From: Saccoglossus kowalevskii | Lineage: Eukaryota > Hemichordata > Enteropneusta > Harrimaniidae | Assembly: GCF_000003605.2 (NCBI RefSeq) | Contig: NW_003148769.1 | Span: 918,122-975,555, forward strand | Reading direction: 5' to 3' | Length of the DNA stretch: 57,434 nt | Part shown: in pieces, positions 1 to 12,896 of the stretch | How the letters are laid out: each line of letters opens with the position of its first letter | Position numbering within the stretch: position 1 is the stretch's first letter | Notes under the pieces: generated by a model | The model's input: only the letters and a program-made list of their open reading frames with translations | Told to the model about the DNA's origin: nothing | Database searches by the model: none | Program-made: the position numbers and the translations under genes

Positions 1-586
1 GCAAGTCGCGCAGGTCAAACCTCATATTGTGATTTCCATTTGAAGAACGCATTGAAATTGTGGGAAAATCAATGTTTATCAACACAAATGTCGCACATGC
101 GTAGCGCGGCGACTACCGCGCTTTAATGTTTACATCTGCAATATGTCTGTCATTTTGTGTCAATATGCCGAGTTTCAAATGATTATGTCAACATTTACGT
201 AATATATAATTAGCGAGCGTGTTAATGTTCGGTCTATTTTAGCCACAGTTGCGAATTTTGGAACATGATAAAATAAAGGAGAAATACTTCGAGACAAAAT
301 TAACGCAATCAAAGGCATCGACCGCATACTTTGCAAATATTCCAATGCAACAAATAATAAATAAAGTCGCGTTTTCCATTTTCATTTTCCATGTAAATAC
401 CCTTGCACGAAATATCTTTAATCTACCGATCATCCAAACTAGGAACAAAACCAATGACCCAAGTTAAAAAAATTCAAACTGAAAATTTGTCAACTGTCAG
501 GGAAGGATTGAGACTGTAAACCGGGGTGGTGTAAAGCGGAGATCTTTATTCGGAGTCGTGACATCAGATAAGTACAAAAGTTGTAT
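1..586. other. AT-rich sequence, no gene seen
   Basis: Open frames of about 70 codons on both strands around 240-467 overlap each other and resemble no protein I know. A - strand AATAAAG and a TG...CA-like border near 516 made me consider a solo LTR, but no partner LTR or target duplication was found. Confidence 0.6.
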
Positions 587-615
587 CTGGGCGTTGGCCC
601 AACGGCCAAGCCCAG
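587..615. repeat. Hairpin, GC-rich inverted repeat
   Basis: CTGGGC at the left is matched by GCCCAG at the right. Inside, CGTTGG and CCAACG face each other across a single base. The result is an interrupted GC-rich stem of about 29 bp in an AT-rich background. No U-tract or gene context suggests a terminator, and its function is unknown. Confidence 0.5.
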
Positions 616-2197
616 AGAGCAAACACGTGGATTAGGTCCGGTGTGTCTCCCTGAGGTTATATCTGTGTCTCTCTAAGTCTAGAGTAACATGTCTTTTTAT
701 AAGCTAAATTACGTGGTCCAAATTGACACGTTACATGACTCAAAACACCTTTTATGATAGGACAGTGATTCAATACACCCGCATAAGTTTCCCGAAATAA
801 AATACATTGAATAAAAAATACAAAAGTGATTTTAGCACCTCCACATCGTGGGTAATTACTTTACAGGCTGATTTATCGCAGGTGATAATGTTTTCGAATT
901 GTATTATTACAAGTGGTGCCTTACACTGTCAGCTGCCCATATACCACATACTTGCTAAAAGCAATACGGATACTAGTATTGTTTTAGAAACCATGCCTAT
1001 TGATAGTAATGTGAAGATACGCTTGATATTGTTTCAATACAAGCGTCATCCGTGGGAATCCTGACAAAGTCCATGACGGGTGTCCGTACGAACGATATGA
1101 CACAACCATGTTCTTTTTTTGTATTTTCAATCACGAAGAAGGCATAATAAAAACAGACACCGCAAATTGTGTGAAGTTGGATATTTGAACCTGTTATTTT
1201 GGTTTATTCTAACTGTCCAGTAATCAGACACAACACGAACAAATACTTATATAGTAGTACACCGAACTATATATTTAGTCAATCACATACTTATTAGTGA
1301 ACAACACTCGAAACAGGCCTTCTGAAAAAATACATTGAATGCATTGTTATAAGCTTATTTGGATTCTAAACCAGAGCCGGAATAACAATAAAGTTAATTT
1401 GCGATAACTACAAATACTAGGAAGAACGACAGAAGGGTATGTTGAGCGTCAATTAACTTTTTCCGCAGGCTGATTTGATCACAATAGCATTTAAAGACTA
1501 CTTTACAATATCATGCGAAACGTACACCTTTTCATGACCACAGACCAATGTCGTGTTCATTACAAATGACACCGGCGGCATTCGATAAACACAAACAACG
1601 TGATTTGTGGAGTGGAAATATCCGAAAACAACACAGCAATTAATATATTTTCCAAGAAGATATCATTAGTCACAGTAGTAGAACAAACCGCTCGCTGTCT
1701 TGACTATCAGTTAATAGGGTTTTGTAATATGACCAGAGGGTACGTAAAGAGTTATCGATTTCATCGAAAGGTTAATTCGTTTCTTTTGTCGAACTGATAC
1801 AGTGAATGACAGTAACCTGGAAACGTTATATATGTAAAATGATAAAACAAAATGGCTTTTGAATTTCAAATTGTCCAATTCAGAAATGGTATTGTGACAT
1901 CATCGTGATTTGAAATTAATATTAATAAGGCAGTTCAACATTGATTCATTTTTTAATGAATGAGTGGTAGCAATTGCTATGTCAAATAAGGGCATACTTA
2001 TGCATTATGGGTATTTTGCATAACACCTGGATTAAAAAGGATTATATTGGTAGGACATAGTAAATACAAACAAACAAAGAGACAAATATTACAGCATAAA
2101 ATACAGGATTCAAACGCACGATCACGACAATCGCCTAGTCATTGTCGCGCTACGTATGCCTGCCAGGTCACACTTACATGCGCCAACGTTAGAAACG
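616..2197. other. AT-rich sequence, no gene seen
   Basis: The stretch contains short open frames only (85 and 65 codons at 807-1064 and 1600-1797), with no recognisable domain. Both contain CAG|GT-like borders, but the flanking splice signals are weak. I see no repeat or mobile-element hallmark. Confidence 0.5.
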
Positions 2198-2492
2198 ACG
2201 TCTAGTAAAGACCTCCTCCACACTTACGTACGGACGTAATAAACAACGTATATAGCTATGTAGTCAAGGTTCGAATGAACTTTACTTAGTTACAATTGAC
2301 TTCGCAGACGCAGTCAGTGAACACCTCCCCACGGGGACTAGTCGAATCTCGCACGTCACAAACAATGTATATAACTGTATACTCAAAGTTCGAATGAACT
2401 TTAGACGTCTAGTGATCGCGCCTTAAGCTACTAATGCACAAGTCGAGTTTCAGACGTCACAGACAAAGTATATATATCTTCATTCTCCGACC
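2198..2492. repeat. Diverged tandem repeat of about 100-117 bp, three partial copies
   Basis: A block reading approximately ACGTCACAAACAATGTATAT, then AAGTTCGAATGAACTTTA, occurs at about 2234-2286 and again at 2352-2404. Its first half recurs at 2451-2492. GACGTCTAGT also repeats at 2198 and 2404. Each full copy carries a small hairpin, AAAGTTC-GAAT-GAACTTT in the second copy. The array abuts the LINE fragment that follows, so it could be part of that element or older host sequence. The copies are diverged, so this is an old duplication. Confidence 0.6.
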
Positions 2493-3079
2493 ACCTGGTT
2501 TAATAATAATAATGATATGAAGATCAATCCTAACAAATTTAGAATTATGATTTTTCGATTTGCAGATGTAACTCGCGATAATATCACAATAATAAACGTC
2601 AAAAACAACCCTTTTTAGATAGTAAACTAATATTTGACCAATATGTATCCAATGTTTTTACAACAAAGAATTGACTGGTGTGTGGCGACTAAGATGCTTC
2701 ATTCTCATAGATCTCACACTGAATTTGTATTCCCTATATACTCTGAAAATATTATTCCATGTATATTGCAGCACAGTCGTAACTGAGATTTTAGAAAAAA
2801 TAAATTAAAGAGCACTCTGATACGAATCACTACAACAAATATCAGTCTTTTCAAAGACAACTTATGCAAGGTGGTGTATATGACGTTGTATATTAACGCT
2901 CCCATTTACATTGAATATATGATTTTTCAAAAACAACCCATTATGAATCAGAGAGGTTTTAAGAACGCAAATTTACCATCTGTTAATACTACTAAATATG
3001 GCCTGCATTCATTTACATATTTCACTATATATTGTGAAATCAGCTTGATGTGGCAGCTTCATCCAAACTATTTGAAAAG

Positions 3080-3099
3080 ATATATATATATATATATAA
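3080..3099. repeat. (TA)n microsatellite
   Basis: This is about ten TA dinucleotides inside the C-terminal coding remnant of the LINE. It probably expanded after insertion, and it interrupts the ancestral reading frame. Confidence 0.85.
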
Positions 3100-3300
3100 T
3101 GTCGCTTGCTTGAATTGCAATTGTAAATTTTGTCCAGTGTGAATGTTTTTTTTATGTGGTTTTATTTATTTTCTTTTTTTGTTTCATGATTTCTTGTGTA
3201 ATCCGCTTTTTAAATTGATGTACACATTTTAATCAGTACATTTTGATCGGCTGTAATCGCACCCTGTGTGCTACTTCTACGTTTCTTGATGTTAAATAAA

Positions 3301-3330
3301 GTGATTGATTGATTGATTGAGTGATTGATG
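3301..3330 (+). repeat. (ATTG)n tail of LINE
   Basis: Tandem GATT/ATTG units follow AATAAAG directly. A short microsatellite in this place is typical of the 3' terminus of CR1/L2-type LINEs, where it takes the place of a poly(A) tail. Confidence 0.8.
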
Positions 3331-6300
3331 ATTATTTGTCTGCAACATTCAGACACGTTCACAAGATTGTAATTGCTTCATACGATTGTTTTTTTTCCTA
3401 TCTGTTTGACCTTTATATCTAATACCACGCTATCATCGTACTAGCAGGTTGGTATATTGAACCAGACTGTGACCGTTTTTGAGATATTGCTGCATCGTGA
3501 AAATTAAACATTATAGTACGCTACTCGTCGCTGGATTTGTTCACACTACGTTGCGTTTTGTCTGTCAAGGTTTTATTCAATCTATCTCCCTGGAAATTTC
3601 TCGAAACTATTTATCACATATTATTAGGTCAAATATGCAGGTTATTGTCATTACCGTACAACGATCTCAGCTCGAATAAAAACAACTTAACATAGAGCGT
3701 AATGGGAAGGATCCTTTGCAACAAGAGATTTCAATATACACCAACAACGAGTAAATAGTCTCTAAGGGCATTGGGTTAATTGGTTTGAACATTCGAGAAC
3801 GATCTCATATCGCTTCTCGCACAAAGCCTCCAAACGAAAACGTCATCAGCAACGAGTAGCGCCTCGAGCCGCAACCGGATTCGTTTTCAGGTTCGTCTAT
3901 AGTCGGAGGTATCACTGCACACTCAGCGTATGCTGGTAAACGATCCAATTACAGCAGTAGTCTTTTTTCCATAAAATGAATATTTATTTCAAAAGAGGCA
4001 TGCAACGCGAATATTTTTCGTTGACGATTTTCGTTTTCGGCATTCTTATGCGAACATTGTTCAGATGCCGACGTTGGTGATACTGGTATTAAGCATGGAG
4101 CAGAATTTAATTGTAGCTTACTCTACGTGATATAGCCACAATGCCTATAGGCGCTTTGATAATCATGCAACGATCAAGACTACGGGATCTGAAGCCAGAT
4201 ACACTGTATAAACAGCGAAGGGTGCCTCACAAAGCTTCTCATTAGAATACATCACTGAGCGTATTTATGTACACTGTTTTCGTTGTGTGTTTCCTAAAAA
4301 TTACTAAAATTGAAATGATCAATCGTACTAAAGCTAATGCCACTACATTATTTACCAAACCCACAATGCTTTGCATCTGAAATGTTACATTATTAAGGTG
4401 GAATCTGGAGTTTAAAAGCGAAATTCCGTGACAGTCAAAACATATCGTATGTCACAATCACTTGTATTTTTCAGGCGACTGATTTCCCTTGTTTCAAGGC
4501 ACCGATTTTACTGGATCAATTTTGATCGTCTGTGTGTTTAGCATTAAATTATCACCGACAGTCTGTCTGAACCATAGAACGACCGGATAAGCTATTAATC
4601 TCGGATACAAGAAATGACTCTATTTGACTTCGTACGAGTACAACAAGGCTAATACCTCATCTATTAAATCCACTTAATTGGGAATAGAGTGAACAACCCG
4701 ACAAATGCATCTACAGCCATTTCAATCGCTGTCGTTTTTGTCGTTTTTTTTGTCTTCAATGAGTTCTACTCAGCCATCCCTGTCGCTGAATGGTATCGTC
4801 TTGCCCCCTCATCACCTGTGGATTTTCGACTCAATCTTATTTTGCTGTTTCACTGTATTTGCTATGCAGATGTTCTTGCGACCATCCGCAAGGAAATTAC
4901 TGCTTCAATCATCACTGCGTTCATCTACAGGTAGGTCAAAGCTGTTTTTTATTTGGCTTCATAGTGTTTCGCGATCTCGTCTCTATAGTTCAATTGTCAT
5001 GTCCCAAGCAGCCATGCCAGTTAAATGGTGTAAATACAACTCAGTGTTATCGAAAAGATTCATTGGTATGGGTTTAAGCATGACTAGTCAAATAGCCGTT
5101 TAAAAGCTATGCCATAACGTTATTTAACATGCCAGTATAAGAGAAAAGTAATAATGTGCGTAGAATATCAAAATGTTATTATAATGTGTTTCAACCGCCG
5201 TAATCGACTCCAATTTAAACTGATTAATGAACTATTTATGTCATCGCTATCATGTCTCTGAGTTAAATTAAAAATTGGTGGATGCTTCCGATTCGGGGAG
5301 TCTATCTGTGTGAGGAAAAGTACTGTGATATTAAATATATACACGTATATTAGTGAACAGAGGTAATTCTAAATATTGTTAATTCCATTTTCATTTCATT
5401 TTCATTTGTCGAAATGTCAATCTTTCCACGAATATTTGCGTGTGAATTGTATACAGTAAAAACATATTCTTTTGCAACTGGATTAATATTTTTTTACCGT
5501 GTATATATATTTTGATTCAATTGCATAATTATAGGTACCATTTCCCCGATGAATTTTATTTGACTAAAATCAAAATCAGACTTGTAATTAGTATCACTTT
5601 GGAACCTGTGCAGGCTGATGGATGAACATTCCGTAAAATCCCGCCCTCAAATGTTCGTGCGTCGATGAAAAGTAGTCTTCACAGATTTGTTATCTCTTAA
5701 TGATCAGCAACTACACAACCAAACGGAGTTGTTCAGTTGAATGACGTTGCTTACAACCATCTACGCCATTTTGGCGTCACAAAAAACGCTTCGTCGCTTG
5801 CGGGCGCCATTTAAAGAAGTGGATATTTACATCAAAATGTTCAAAGCTCGAAGGAAGATTGAACAAACTCATCTGGCTATCAATGATTATACAAAACCTT
5901 ACGCAATAGGTTAATATAGCAAGGAAGCATTTCATTTAAAAGTAATAAATCACACCGTTTACAGAGTTCGACCTTCAAATTCAGGCAAGTTTTTGTTTTA
6001 ATTGAATCTTCAGACTGGCGTAACGGATTGCAGTGACGTTGATCAATCACTTCAGGTGAGAGAACTGGCTCGCTTGAAGATATACTTGTTGTGAAACATG
6101 ATTATATTTACAGAGTGCTCTCACGCGAATCGTACTGTATTTGAGGAAGTATTTGTATTCTAGCAGCCCAGGAAATGACGATCTGAACTGTGAGTAATTA
6201 GGAGTGGCAGGTATTGAGACAGGTAATTTACGTGCATTCTTTTGCCTCTGGCGAAATTCTCGTACCATTATGTCATTCATCATTACATAGTTGCCGCGTC

Positions 6301-6835
6301 TCGCACAAATTGGCGATTTGCAGGTGCCTTGTCACGAACAATTAGTTAGATGATTTCAGGTTTACTCTCCAGAATATGTTTTTGGTACTCGCTTATAATA
6401 ATTTGCAAATAAGTGCATAATAATAGGACGCTTTGCATATAATATTTGTGACCCATGACATTAACCAGTCAGAGCCGATTATATTTCCCGCCACTTTCTG
6501 AAGATAGATCGTTGTTTACATTATTAGATATTATTTCATGTTAAACCTATGTTTTGCAAAAGTTGTTTTGGGTTCCCACACAACTGGGTGTGCCTGTTTT
6601 GGAGAATGTCGTCGAACTAATTCAAAAAAAGTTGTAAGCGAAATCGGAGCATGTACCCTTTATGCACCTTGAAAAATATTCCCTGTCCCATTAAAAAAAA
6701 AATCACTTGTGTTTCGTATTTTTTTTATAATCAACAAGTAATATTCTAAAACAAAATACTGAATATGACACTATTACACAGAATTTTGTAATATGAAAAT
6801 TTAGTCTCGGTGTGTACTAGTGTGTATTGCATTAC
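3331..6835. other. AT-rich sequence, no firm gene
   Basis: Apart from the pyrimidine-rich open frame at 4689-4930, which is listed separately, I see only short unconvincing frames. An attractive CAG...CAG|GTGAGA interval at 6014-6055 is too short to weigh. No mobile-element termini were noticed. Confidence 0.5.
4689..4930 (+). CDS. Possible coding exon, hydrophobic N-terminus (weak)
   Basis: An open frame starting at ATG 4689 runs into CTACAG|GTAGGT at 4930/4931, a good donor match. The predicted start, MNNPTNASTAISIAVVFVVF, would be a hydrophobic signal or anchor segment. Against it, the region is T/C-rich, so two other frames are also open (4705-5103 and 4790-5077), and a TTTTTGTCGTTTTTTTT run creates the hydrophobicity by itself. 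I recognise no family and no upstream promoter. This is probably chance, and is recorded because it is the most open stretch in the first 10 kb. Confidence 0.12.
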
Positions 6836-6927
6836 CATGCTGAGAATGGCGCCGAGCCAAGTTGTTCGGTGAAATCGCTTCAGAGCTTGCGCAATGGACC
6901 CTCTGGCTAAGAGGTCGCCGACGATGT
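6836..6927 (-). CDS. Candidate internal exon, unknown product
   Basis: On the - strand, GGATTTCAG|ACATCG (acceptor) and CTCAGCATG|GTAATG (donor) bound 92 nt that are clearly more GC-rich than the surroundings. The frame is open and reads DIVGDLLARGSIAQALKRFH, a balanced protein-like composition. I do not recognise a domain. It lies in a 96-codon open frame whose other parts look non-coding. The acceptor has a poor pyrimidine tract. The call rests only on composition and splice-like borders. Confidence 0.17.
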
Positions 6928-9897
6928 CTGAAATCCTAACATCCACACAAGCACAGCGTGCAGTCAATAAAAGTGATTGGTGTAATCTTCTACAAATGCA
7001 GATTCTCTTGGTTAATCGATAACCCCTTCTGACCACAATTTCCTTATAAATGAAATCATTTCAAATGTCAACCCGCTATGTCATCAGTTGGGAAGACTAT
7101 TAATAACCATAGATATTCACTAAATGTCAAATGGGTAAAGACTGTGCCGCCCTCGTATTTGTAAACGTACCCATTTCTATGTTTGTTTTTAAACCGCCCC
7201 AAAACCATAATACAGTTTTGTAATTATATGTAATCAAACGTTCTGGTTAAAGGTACTGATTACTCGCGAAAAATTTAAATGGCACTCATTTCTACCTTAA
7301 TCTATTATAAATGTAATTTAAACTCCATTGTGCGCGCACACAGACGATGTATATTTTAGTTAACCATAACATTTGTCGCAATTACAAGACCTTACTAGAC
7401 ATGGAAATGACGTACACACAGAACGTAATACAGAGCGTAAAACAGGTCGAATGTTGACAACTTACAAGTTCAACAACGACTGCCAACATTCTCTGAATGT
7501 GCGAACGGTACCAAAATAAGACAGAATACATAATAATACTTGATAAACGTTTGCGTATGTTGCAATTACGGAATGTTGCTAAAAACATAGAACTGATGTA
7601 ATTGCAACCATTAATGAAACGAGGTCAAAGGTCATTGGTTACGGCCATGTTTTCATCTCTAAGATTATTACCTGCTATATTCACATGAAACAATACATTA
7701 TTACCATCACAAGCACTACACATTACCGGAATGCATGCATGAAACTTCTCCACTGGCTGCTGTGTCCTGGTGACAGGTACTTAAATTTTACAAGTTAACA
7801 AAAATTACAAAACAATTAATTCTATGGAGATTATTTACAGAAATATAAGTTGTTTTCCTCATTTACATATGTTGCATTGAATGGCTTAATTATGTTTAAG
7901 AAAATTGTATATGTTCAAATTTCGCCGTGTTAGCACATATATGTTGTTTATCAGACATTCTTGATAGGAATTTGTAAATGGAATTGTCATTTCAATAATT
8001 ATAATCTTCTCTTTTTATCCCCGCGATAAAGCTAATATACATTTCCAACTTGCCGCAAATTGAATACCTGCCACAGAATGTGTATATTGTCGTAATTTGG
8101 AACCTCACATAACTCAAAACAAGGAAATCACACGAATTGTTATTACCTGTGCGATATTAAAAATAAAATTAGTTTGTAACAATATCGAGGTTGTGAATTT
8201 AAACTAATACTGTTTGCAAAATGGGACAGCAAATATCAGACTGCCGCAGGTTGTTAACATGGCGATAACAGCCCACAGCAATAGTATGATATGCGACAAT
8301 GATCCTGCTATTGAGAGAATTGACGTCAGTATCCTATTTTTTTTTTGTATTTTAGTAAGCTTTATCGTTTAATTGGAGAAAAGTGCTGTACAATATCGCT
8401 TGTAATTAGGTCTGCCACAGAAGCGTGGTACATTAAGTGGAACCGTTATTCGAATCACATGTTTTATGATGGAAATTTGAACGCTTGAGTTCCAATTTTG
8501 AATTTCCTGTGAGTTATATATTAGACCAGGTATGGTCGTAGCCATCTAGCATATATGTTTAACATTGATGGCATATCTCACTTTTCGGATTTTGAATTTA
8601 TTCACTCTTCAATGCTTCTGATATTGAATTACGGGATTGAAAGGTCTCGTAAATAATGTATCCATCAATGGATCTTGCAATTAACGTTCATTACTTTGAG
8701 TGCGCCCCTCTCAAAATTCGTTCTGACCCATTTAGTGGAATACTTTACATAAGCATTACAAATTGGCCTGGAATGTAATCTGAGCCCAGGCTAAAAACAT
8801 CGCGTAACATCGCATTATTATGCTCTAAACGTTGTAAGATTACATGATATAATTGTATGCATATTACCAACATATAACAAACGTAACACAGGGATTCGAA
8901 ATCATAATTACGTCAAAGCGATTCGCGGCTACGCCAAAATGCGTCAGACGGAGACAGCTCGTGCTAGCGTGCAGATGACGCGCAAGCCAAATCACTGTCC
9001 CCATAGTCAACTCTATACGTACAAGGCAAATTAAATTCATAGTCAGAAAGACCAAACCAGTTACATTTGTCAATAATATCTACTGTTATGTATACTCGGA
9101 GTAACAAACATCACACCACATGATACACTCAAACTCAAAACCATGACAAAACGCTTTGCCACTGTAAGGCAACGTACCCCCACTACGTTATACTGACTCT
9201 CCGTCCAAAAAAGACGATTAAACTACATGTAGTGTATTTCATATGATATCATTTAGCTTTACTGAAAAATTATACAATATTCATTATTCACAGTGCAGAC
9301 TAGCAATTTCCAGGAAATATAGTAGAATCTTCTGGATTAGTCAAATTGCGTTTAATGCGTAGTACACGCTAATGAGACATACTTACAAACGCCCGTAGAA
9401 CATAAATATGGGCGCCTGTTGTTAAATATTACATGTGAGCATATGTCAAACATACTTAATTTATTCGTTTTTTTTAAATTGTACATAGGTGAGCGACTAT
9501 AATCCCCGTCTCGTGTATCACATGAACTCAGTGTTATTAAATGTACTCCGACACATCGCAGACAAGCACCTACAATCTCAATTGTGTACTTAATCACTTT
9601 GGTATTTTAACCTGACCAACCTCGTGGATGAGGTCAACGAAATTACGATAATTCATCAGCCTACTGAACCTCAAAGTAGAACATGCTTGTGCCCCACTGG
9701 TCTCCTTTATTAACATCTGTCCGCGTAACTGTTGCCCCCGTCTTATTTAATACTCAGATTCGCCAATTTGAGTCGCACATTTGTCACGTTCGATATACTT
9801 AGTTATTGCTTCTAATCACGCTCGCATTGCACTTTTTAGTTCGCATTCAACTCAACCATGCAAATTCTACATTTTATTGCATCTTTTTTCTCTACAG
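6928..9897. other. AT-rich sequence, no gene seen
   Basis: No LINE, LTR or TIR hallmark was seen. The perfect CRE-like octamer TGACGTCA at 8321-8328 is the only regulatory-looking site, and it has no gene context. Confidence 0.5.
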
Positions 9898-9957
9898 AAA
9901 ATAATTACAAAATCTCTAGATCCGATGCGAAATGATCCACAAGACTTTAGCGAGTAT
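9898..9957 (+). CDS. Candidate 60-nt mini-exon, unknown product
   Basis: The left border has a strong acceptor: a long T/C tract (CATCTTTTTTCTCTACAG) ending at 9897. The right border is GAGTAT|GTAAGT, a strong donor. The interval is exactly 20 codons in an open frame and reads KIITKSLDPMRNDPQDFSEY, a polar and plausible sequence. Both ends would be phase 0, so skipping or including it would keep the frame, as in alternatively spliced micro-exons. No family is recognised. Short intervals like this do arise by chance in 57 kb, so confidence is low, but the pair of splice sites is among the best in the window. Confidence 0.22.
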
Positions 9958-9963
9958 GTAAGT

Positions 9964-11180
9964 TAAAGCTAAATAAGCGTAAGAGATGGGAAGGTTAGAA
10001 CTGCGCGACTCGAATACCATCAGTGGGCGACGCGCTGTTTTTTTCAAACAAAAATGTTTTCTCTATAATGTCCCCATAAACTGAAATCCCCATGTTTGAG
10101 CTTTAAAATAAACCTATAAAATTATATCAACCCGATTGTTTTAATTTGAAATTCGCCCCGTTCAAATCGATGTTGATAAGATATTCATTTTCAAATTTTA
10201 ATTTGATATATTGTATACGAACAACTAAGACACACAGAATAAGGAATAATTTGATACAAACACAGAGTGAAAATCGAAAGTTGGACAATCTGCTACACAC
10301 GAACATTTGGTTTACCTTGTTGCTATGTCAATACATTTAAGTGTCATGTTCACAGGTGTATTTCCTCTTTTTGATTGAACAAATGTTTTTAACCACTGAC
10401 CTTGCTTTTGGAGCAAATAGTGAGTAACATAATTTTATTTAGTGACTTCCCTCACCTAGATTTTGGTAGATGTTTGCAACGTTGTCTGATTTGGTGGGAT
10501 GTGGGTATTTGTTATCACTGAGTAATCGACCCAGATGTAATTCGTGTTATTTCATCACATATTCTAATCGGATTTTTAGTACCAGGGCGATGTTATTCCC
10601 AATAGTAAATAAACTCGAATTACCATTAATGTTGTTCATTTCATTTTCTGTGAAAATGGTAAAACTGGGGCTGTGAGATCATTTTGCTGAACATCTATGA
10701 TGCACTGCGGCCCCCTCCGCTTTAAATCAAGGGGGATGACTGTTCATTAACTCCGATTCGTTGAGGAGAAAATATTGTTCCACCTTGGAACTATAGAACC
10801 ACATTGAAATAACAGACTGTTGAACCTTTGAGGTTGTCCGAACTTGATTATGCGAATTGGGGCGACCCGATAAAAAGTAAGAAGGAACGCACTTGAATTA
10901 AACGGGCGGATGTACACGTATCTATAATCTCTCAATCAGGGCGTCCTATTCGTTCGGGACAGATCTGGCACCCGTTATTGGGTCTCCCGGGCCGCCAGTA
11001 TATGCGTTAATCAGGTTCGGTTCTAATTACTTTGAACCCGTGTCACATGCTACCAGATAAGGGCCCACAAATTGCCTACTATATCGATACTTCAAGGATG
11101 TATCTTTCTATCAGTTACTCAATATATTTTGCATGGCAAATAGTTGCCTGGTCAAAAGTGTCTCGGATATTTCTCCTCAG
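9964..11180. other. AT-rich sequence, no gene seen
   Basis: The stretch holds short open frames only. Small GC-richer patches near 10.7 and 10.97 kb carry no recognisable element. Confidence 0.5.
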
Positions 11181-11225
11181 TTACCTCTCAGCTCGACGAC
11201 CACCCGTAGGTCGTCTCGGCAACTG
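11181..11225 (+). CDS. Possible 45- or 34-nt mini-exon with hairpin (weak)
   Basis: Two acceptor-like sites in series (TTTCTCCTCAG and TTACCTCTCAG) precede a strong donor, CTG|GTAAGT, at 11226. The 45-nt version is open and in phase (LPLSSTTTRRSSRQL). It contains a perfect 7-bp hairpin, GACGACC/GGTCGTC, at 11195-11215, which would fold over the second acceptor's exon. No protein family is recognised. It could simply be a chance cluster of splice-like words. Confidence 0.13.
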
Positions 11226-12896
11226 GTAAGTCATCATGTAGCAACCCTCAAAGGGCTATTCTGTCCCTTTTTCTACAGATATTAAAGAAATAAATCTAAC
11301 ACTGGATTAGATGTATGTCAGTTTAACCTTATTACGTCATGTCACTTTGATATGCAGGCTGAGTCGATATATCAATTGAAAGATAAAGAACTCTGTGAAA
11401 GTCTGCCGTCTTGTACAATCTGATCTATCGTGGATTAAAAAGGTCACTAAAGTGTTACGTCTGAAAGCTTTGCGTTCAATATTTTCAATGCGTTTTACCC
11501 TTCCTGGGAAAGTATGTTTTTAACAGAATACGTTTAGTAAAGAGTAAAGAGCTATTTTGTTAAAATAAACTCTAGAGTGTTTGTCTGTGTGCCGCGTGAT
11601 GTGTCGAACCGTAGAAACGTCTTTCGTTTATTTTGTCTTTGTTCCGAGACTGTTTTAAAATAATCATAACATATATCCCTATTATATCCATTCACTATGT
11701 GGTACAGTTTTAAAAGGTAAATTTCCACTTGAAAACAATGCGTGAGACCTACAAACTGTATTGAATTGAATTGAAGTCTTTGGGTACGGACAATGGTTGC
11801 TACGAGCAGATAATGATGCATAGTGTGAATTAACATAAATCGAAGTTACCAAGACCAGTAACGTAATCCAACCGAAAGTCACGCACACCTCAAACAAACA
11901 AAAGCGAATAACACCGCAATTATTAGGAATATGTGATTAACTCAAACACTCAAAGGTAGGTTTTCCACCAAACGCTAAGCATACTCATGGGAAATCAGTA
12001 ATGGTATTTTACCATCTATGACACTTATGATAAAACAAAATCCACGGATTTACAATTTGTACAATTTCCAAATGTACGTTTTGGAGATGTGGTGTGGATT
12101 TAGAAAGGCGAAGATGTTGTTGCGAGTTACAAACTTTATTCAAACGAGAAAATTTTGTCAAAGCATGACAACAGCATTTTTGTTTCATTTGATATATCTG
12201 TGTCACATGCAGTCATTTTATCAAACGATAAACAGCAGTTTTATGTGCAAACAGACGAAAAATATTGTGTTTGAATCCGAAATACCGATTATTCTTTCCT
12301 ATATTTGTGTTGGTCTTTTAATCAACAATGTCACGATTCTTCCACGTAAAAAAATCATTTTCGTCTAACAATTTACCTGTAGACGTGTTTCCCATATTGT
12401 TTGCAAATGTTTTTCAATTGAAATACAACCAATAATCTTACACCAATTTGGAGTAATATAATTGAAAAAAAAACGTCGTATCGTCCATTATCGCGTGATA
12501 ACATAAATAATAGGTTCAGTAGCGTCTCGCCTTTGCACTGTTACAATACATAGTTTCACAGAGAATTTGTCAAGGAGCGTTCCAGAATTTCCGGGTTATA
12601 TTGAGAAACCCCAATTACGACATACTATATTCGATCAAAGTACCGACAACTTAGATTATGCAACAAATTGACTAATTATTCATCTTTCCGCATTCACAGC
12701 GGCAAGTTGCTGAGCCGAAACTCCACAATTCGCCACAGCTGTAGTACGAATTATTTTAATCATGTTCGCGGCTCCTCGCTCGATGTTTATACACAGTAAC
12801 CATCACGTGACACTGGTTTAAAGAGTACTTAAACATGATTGTGTGGAAATTATCAAGACGAATAACCACCAACTGAGACTAGAACACCTCGATGGA
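11226..12896. other. AT-rich sequence, no gene seen
   Basis: An (ATTGA)3 run at about 11755-11772 and a 116-codon open frame at 12018-12368 were examined. The frame has low-complexity hydrophobic/AT-driven composition and no recognisable motif. Nothing else was identified. Confidence 0.5.

Larger units (their letters stand above)
2490..3330 (+). mobile_element. Degenerate non-LTR retrotransposon (LINE), 3' end
   Basis: Frame-broken translations match the C-terminal part of LINE ORF2 proteins of the CR1/L2-like type. Around 2515 the reading NDMKINPNKFRIM resembles the 'N.MKVNP.KFQ' block that follows the reverse transcriptase. Around 2800 ALRYESL resembles the 'ERALR.VY.D' block. Around 2985 SVNTTKYGLHSFTY resembles 'NTT.YG..S..Y...WN.LP'. 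Near 3103 ACLNCNCKFCP resembles the cysteine-rich C-terminus. A T-rich untranslated tail with AATAAAG follows, then an (ATTG)n microsatellite, which is a usual 3' end for these elements. Stops and frameshifts show it is dead, and the 5' part is missing, as is usual for truncated LINE copies. The family is from memory of conserved blocks; the clade is inferred. Confidence 0.75.

Noticed and set aside
516-800. Possible solo LTR on the - strand (AATAAAG, TG...CA-like border)
   Set aside because: No second LTR, no primer site and no target duplication found. Similarity to the LTRs at 37-39 kb was not seen.
2234-2290. GGTTCGAAT resembling a tRNA B box
   Set aside because: No A box or acceptor stem can be drawn around it. 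The word is one half of a hairpin in a tandem repeat, and other copies read AGTTCGAAT.
4705-5103. 132-codon frame, the longest without N
   Set aside because: Two other frames on the same strand are open over the same pyrimidine-rich stretch and no motif is recognisable. A frame of this length is about what chance gives once in such a window.
6014-6055. 42-nt phase-0 interval between TCTTCAG and CAG|GTGAGA (TGVTDCSDVDQSLQ)
   Set aside because: Borders are good, but 14 codons are too few to tell from chance.
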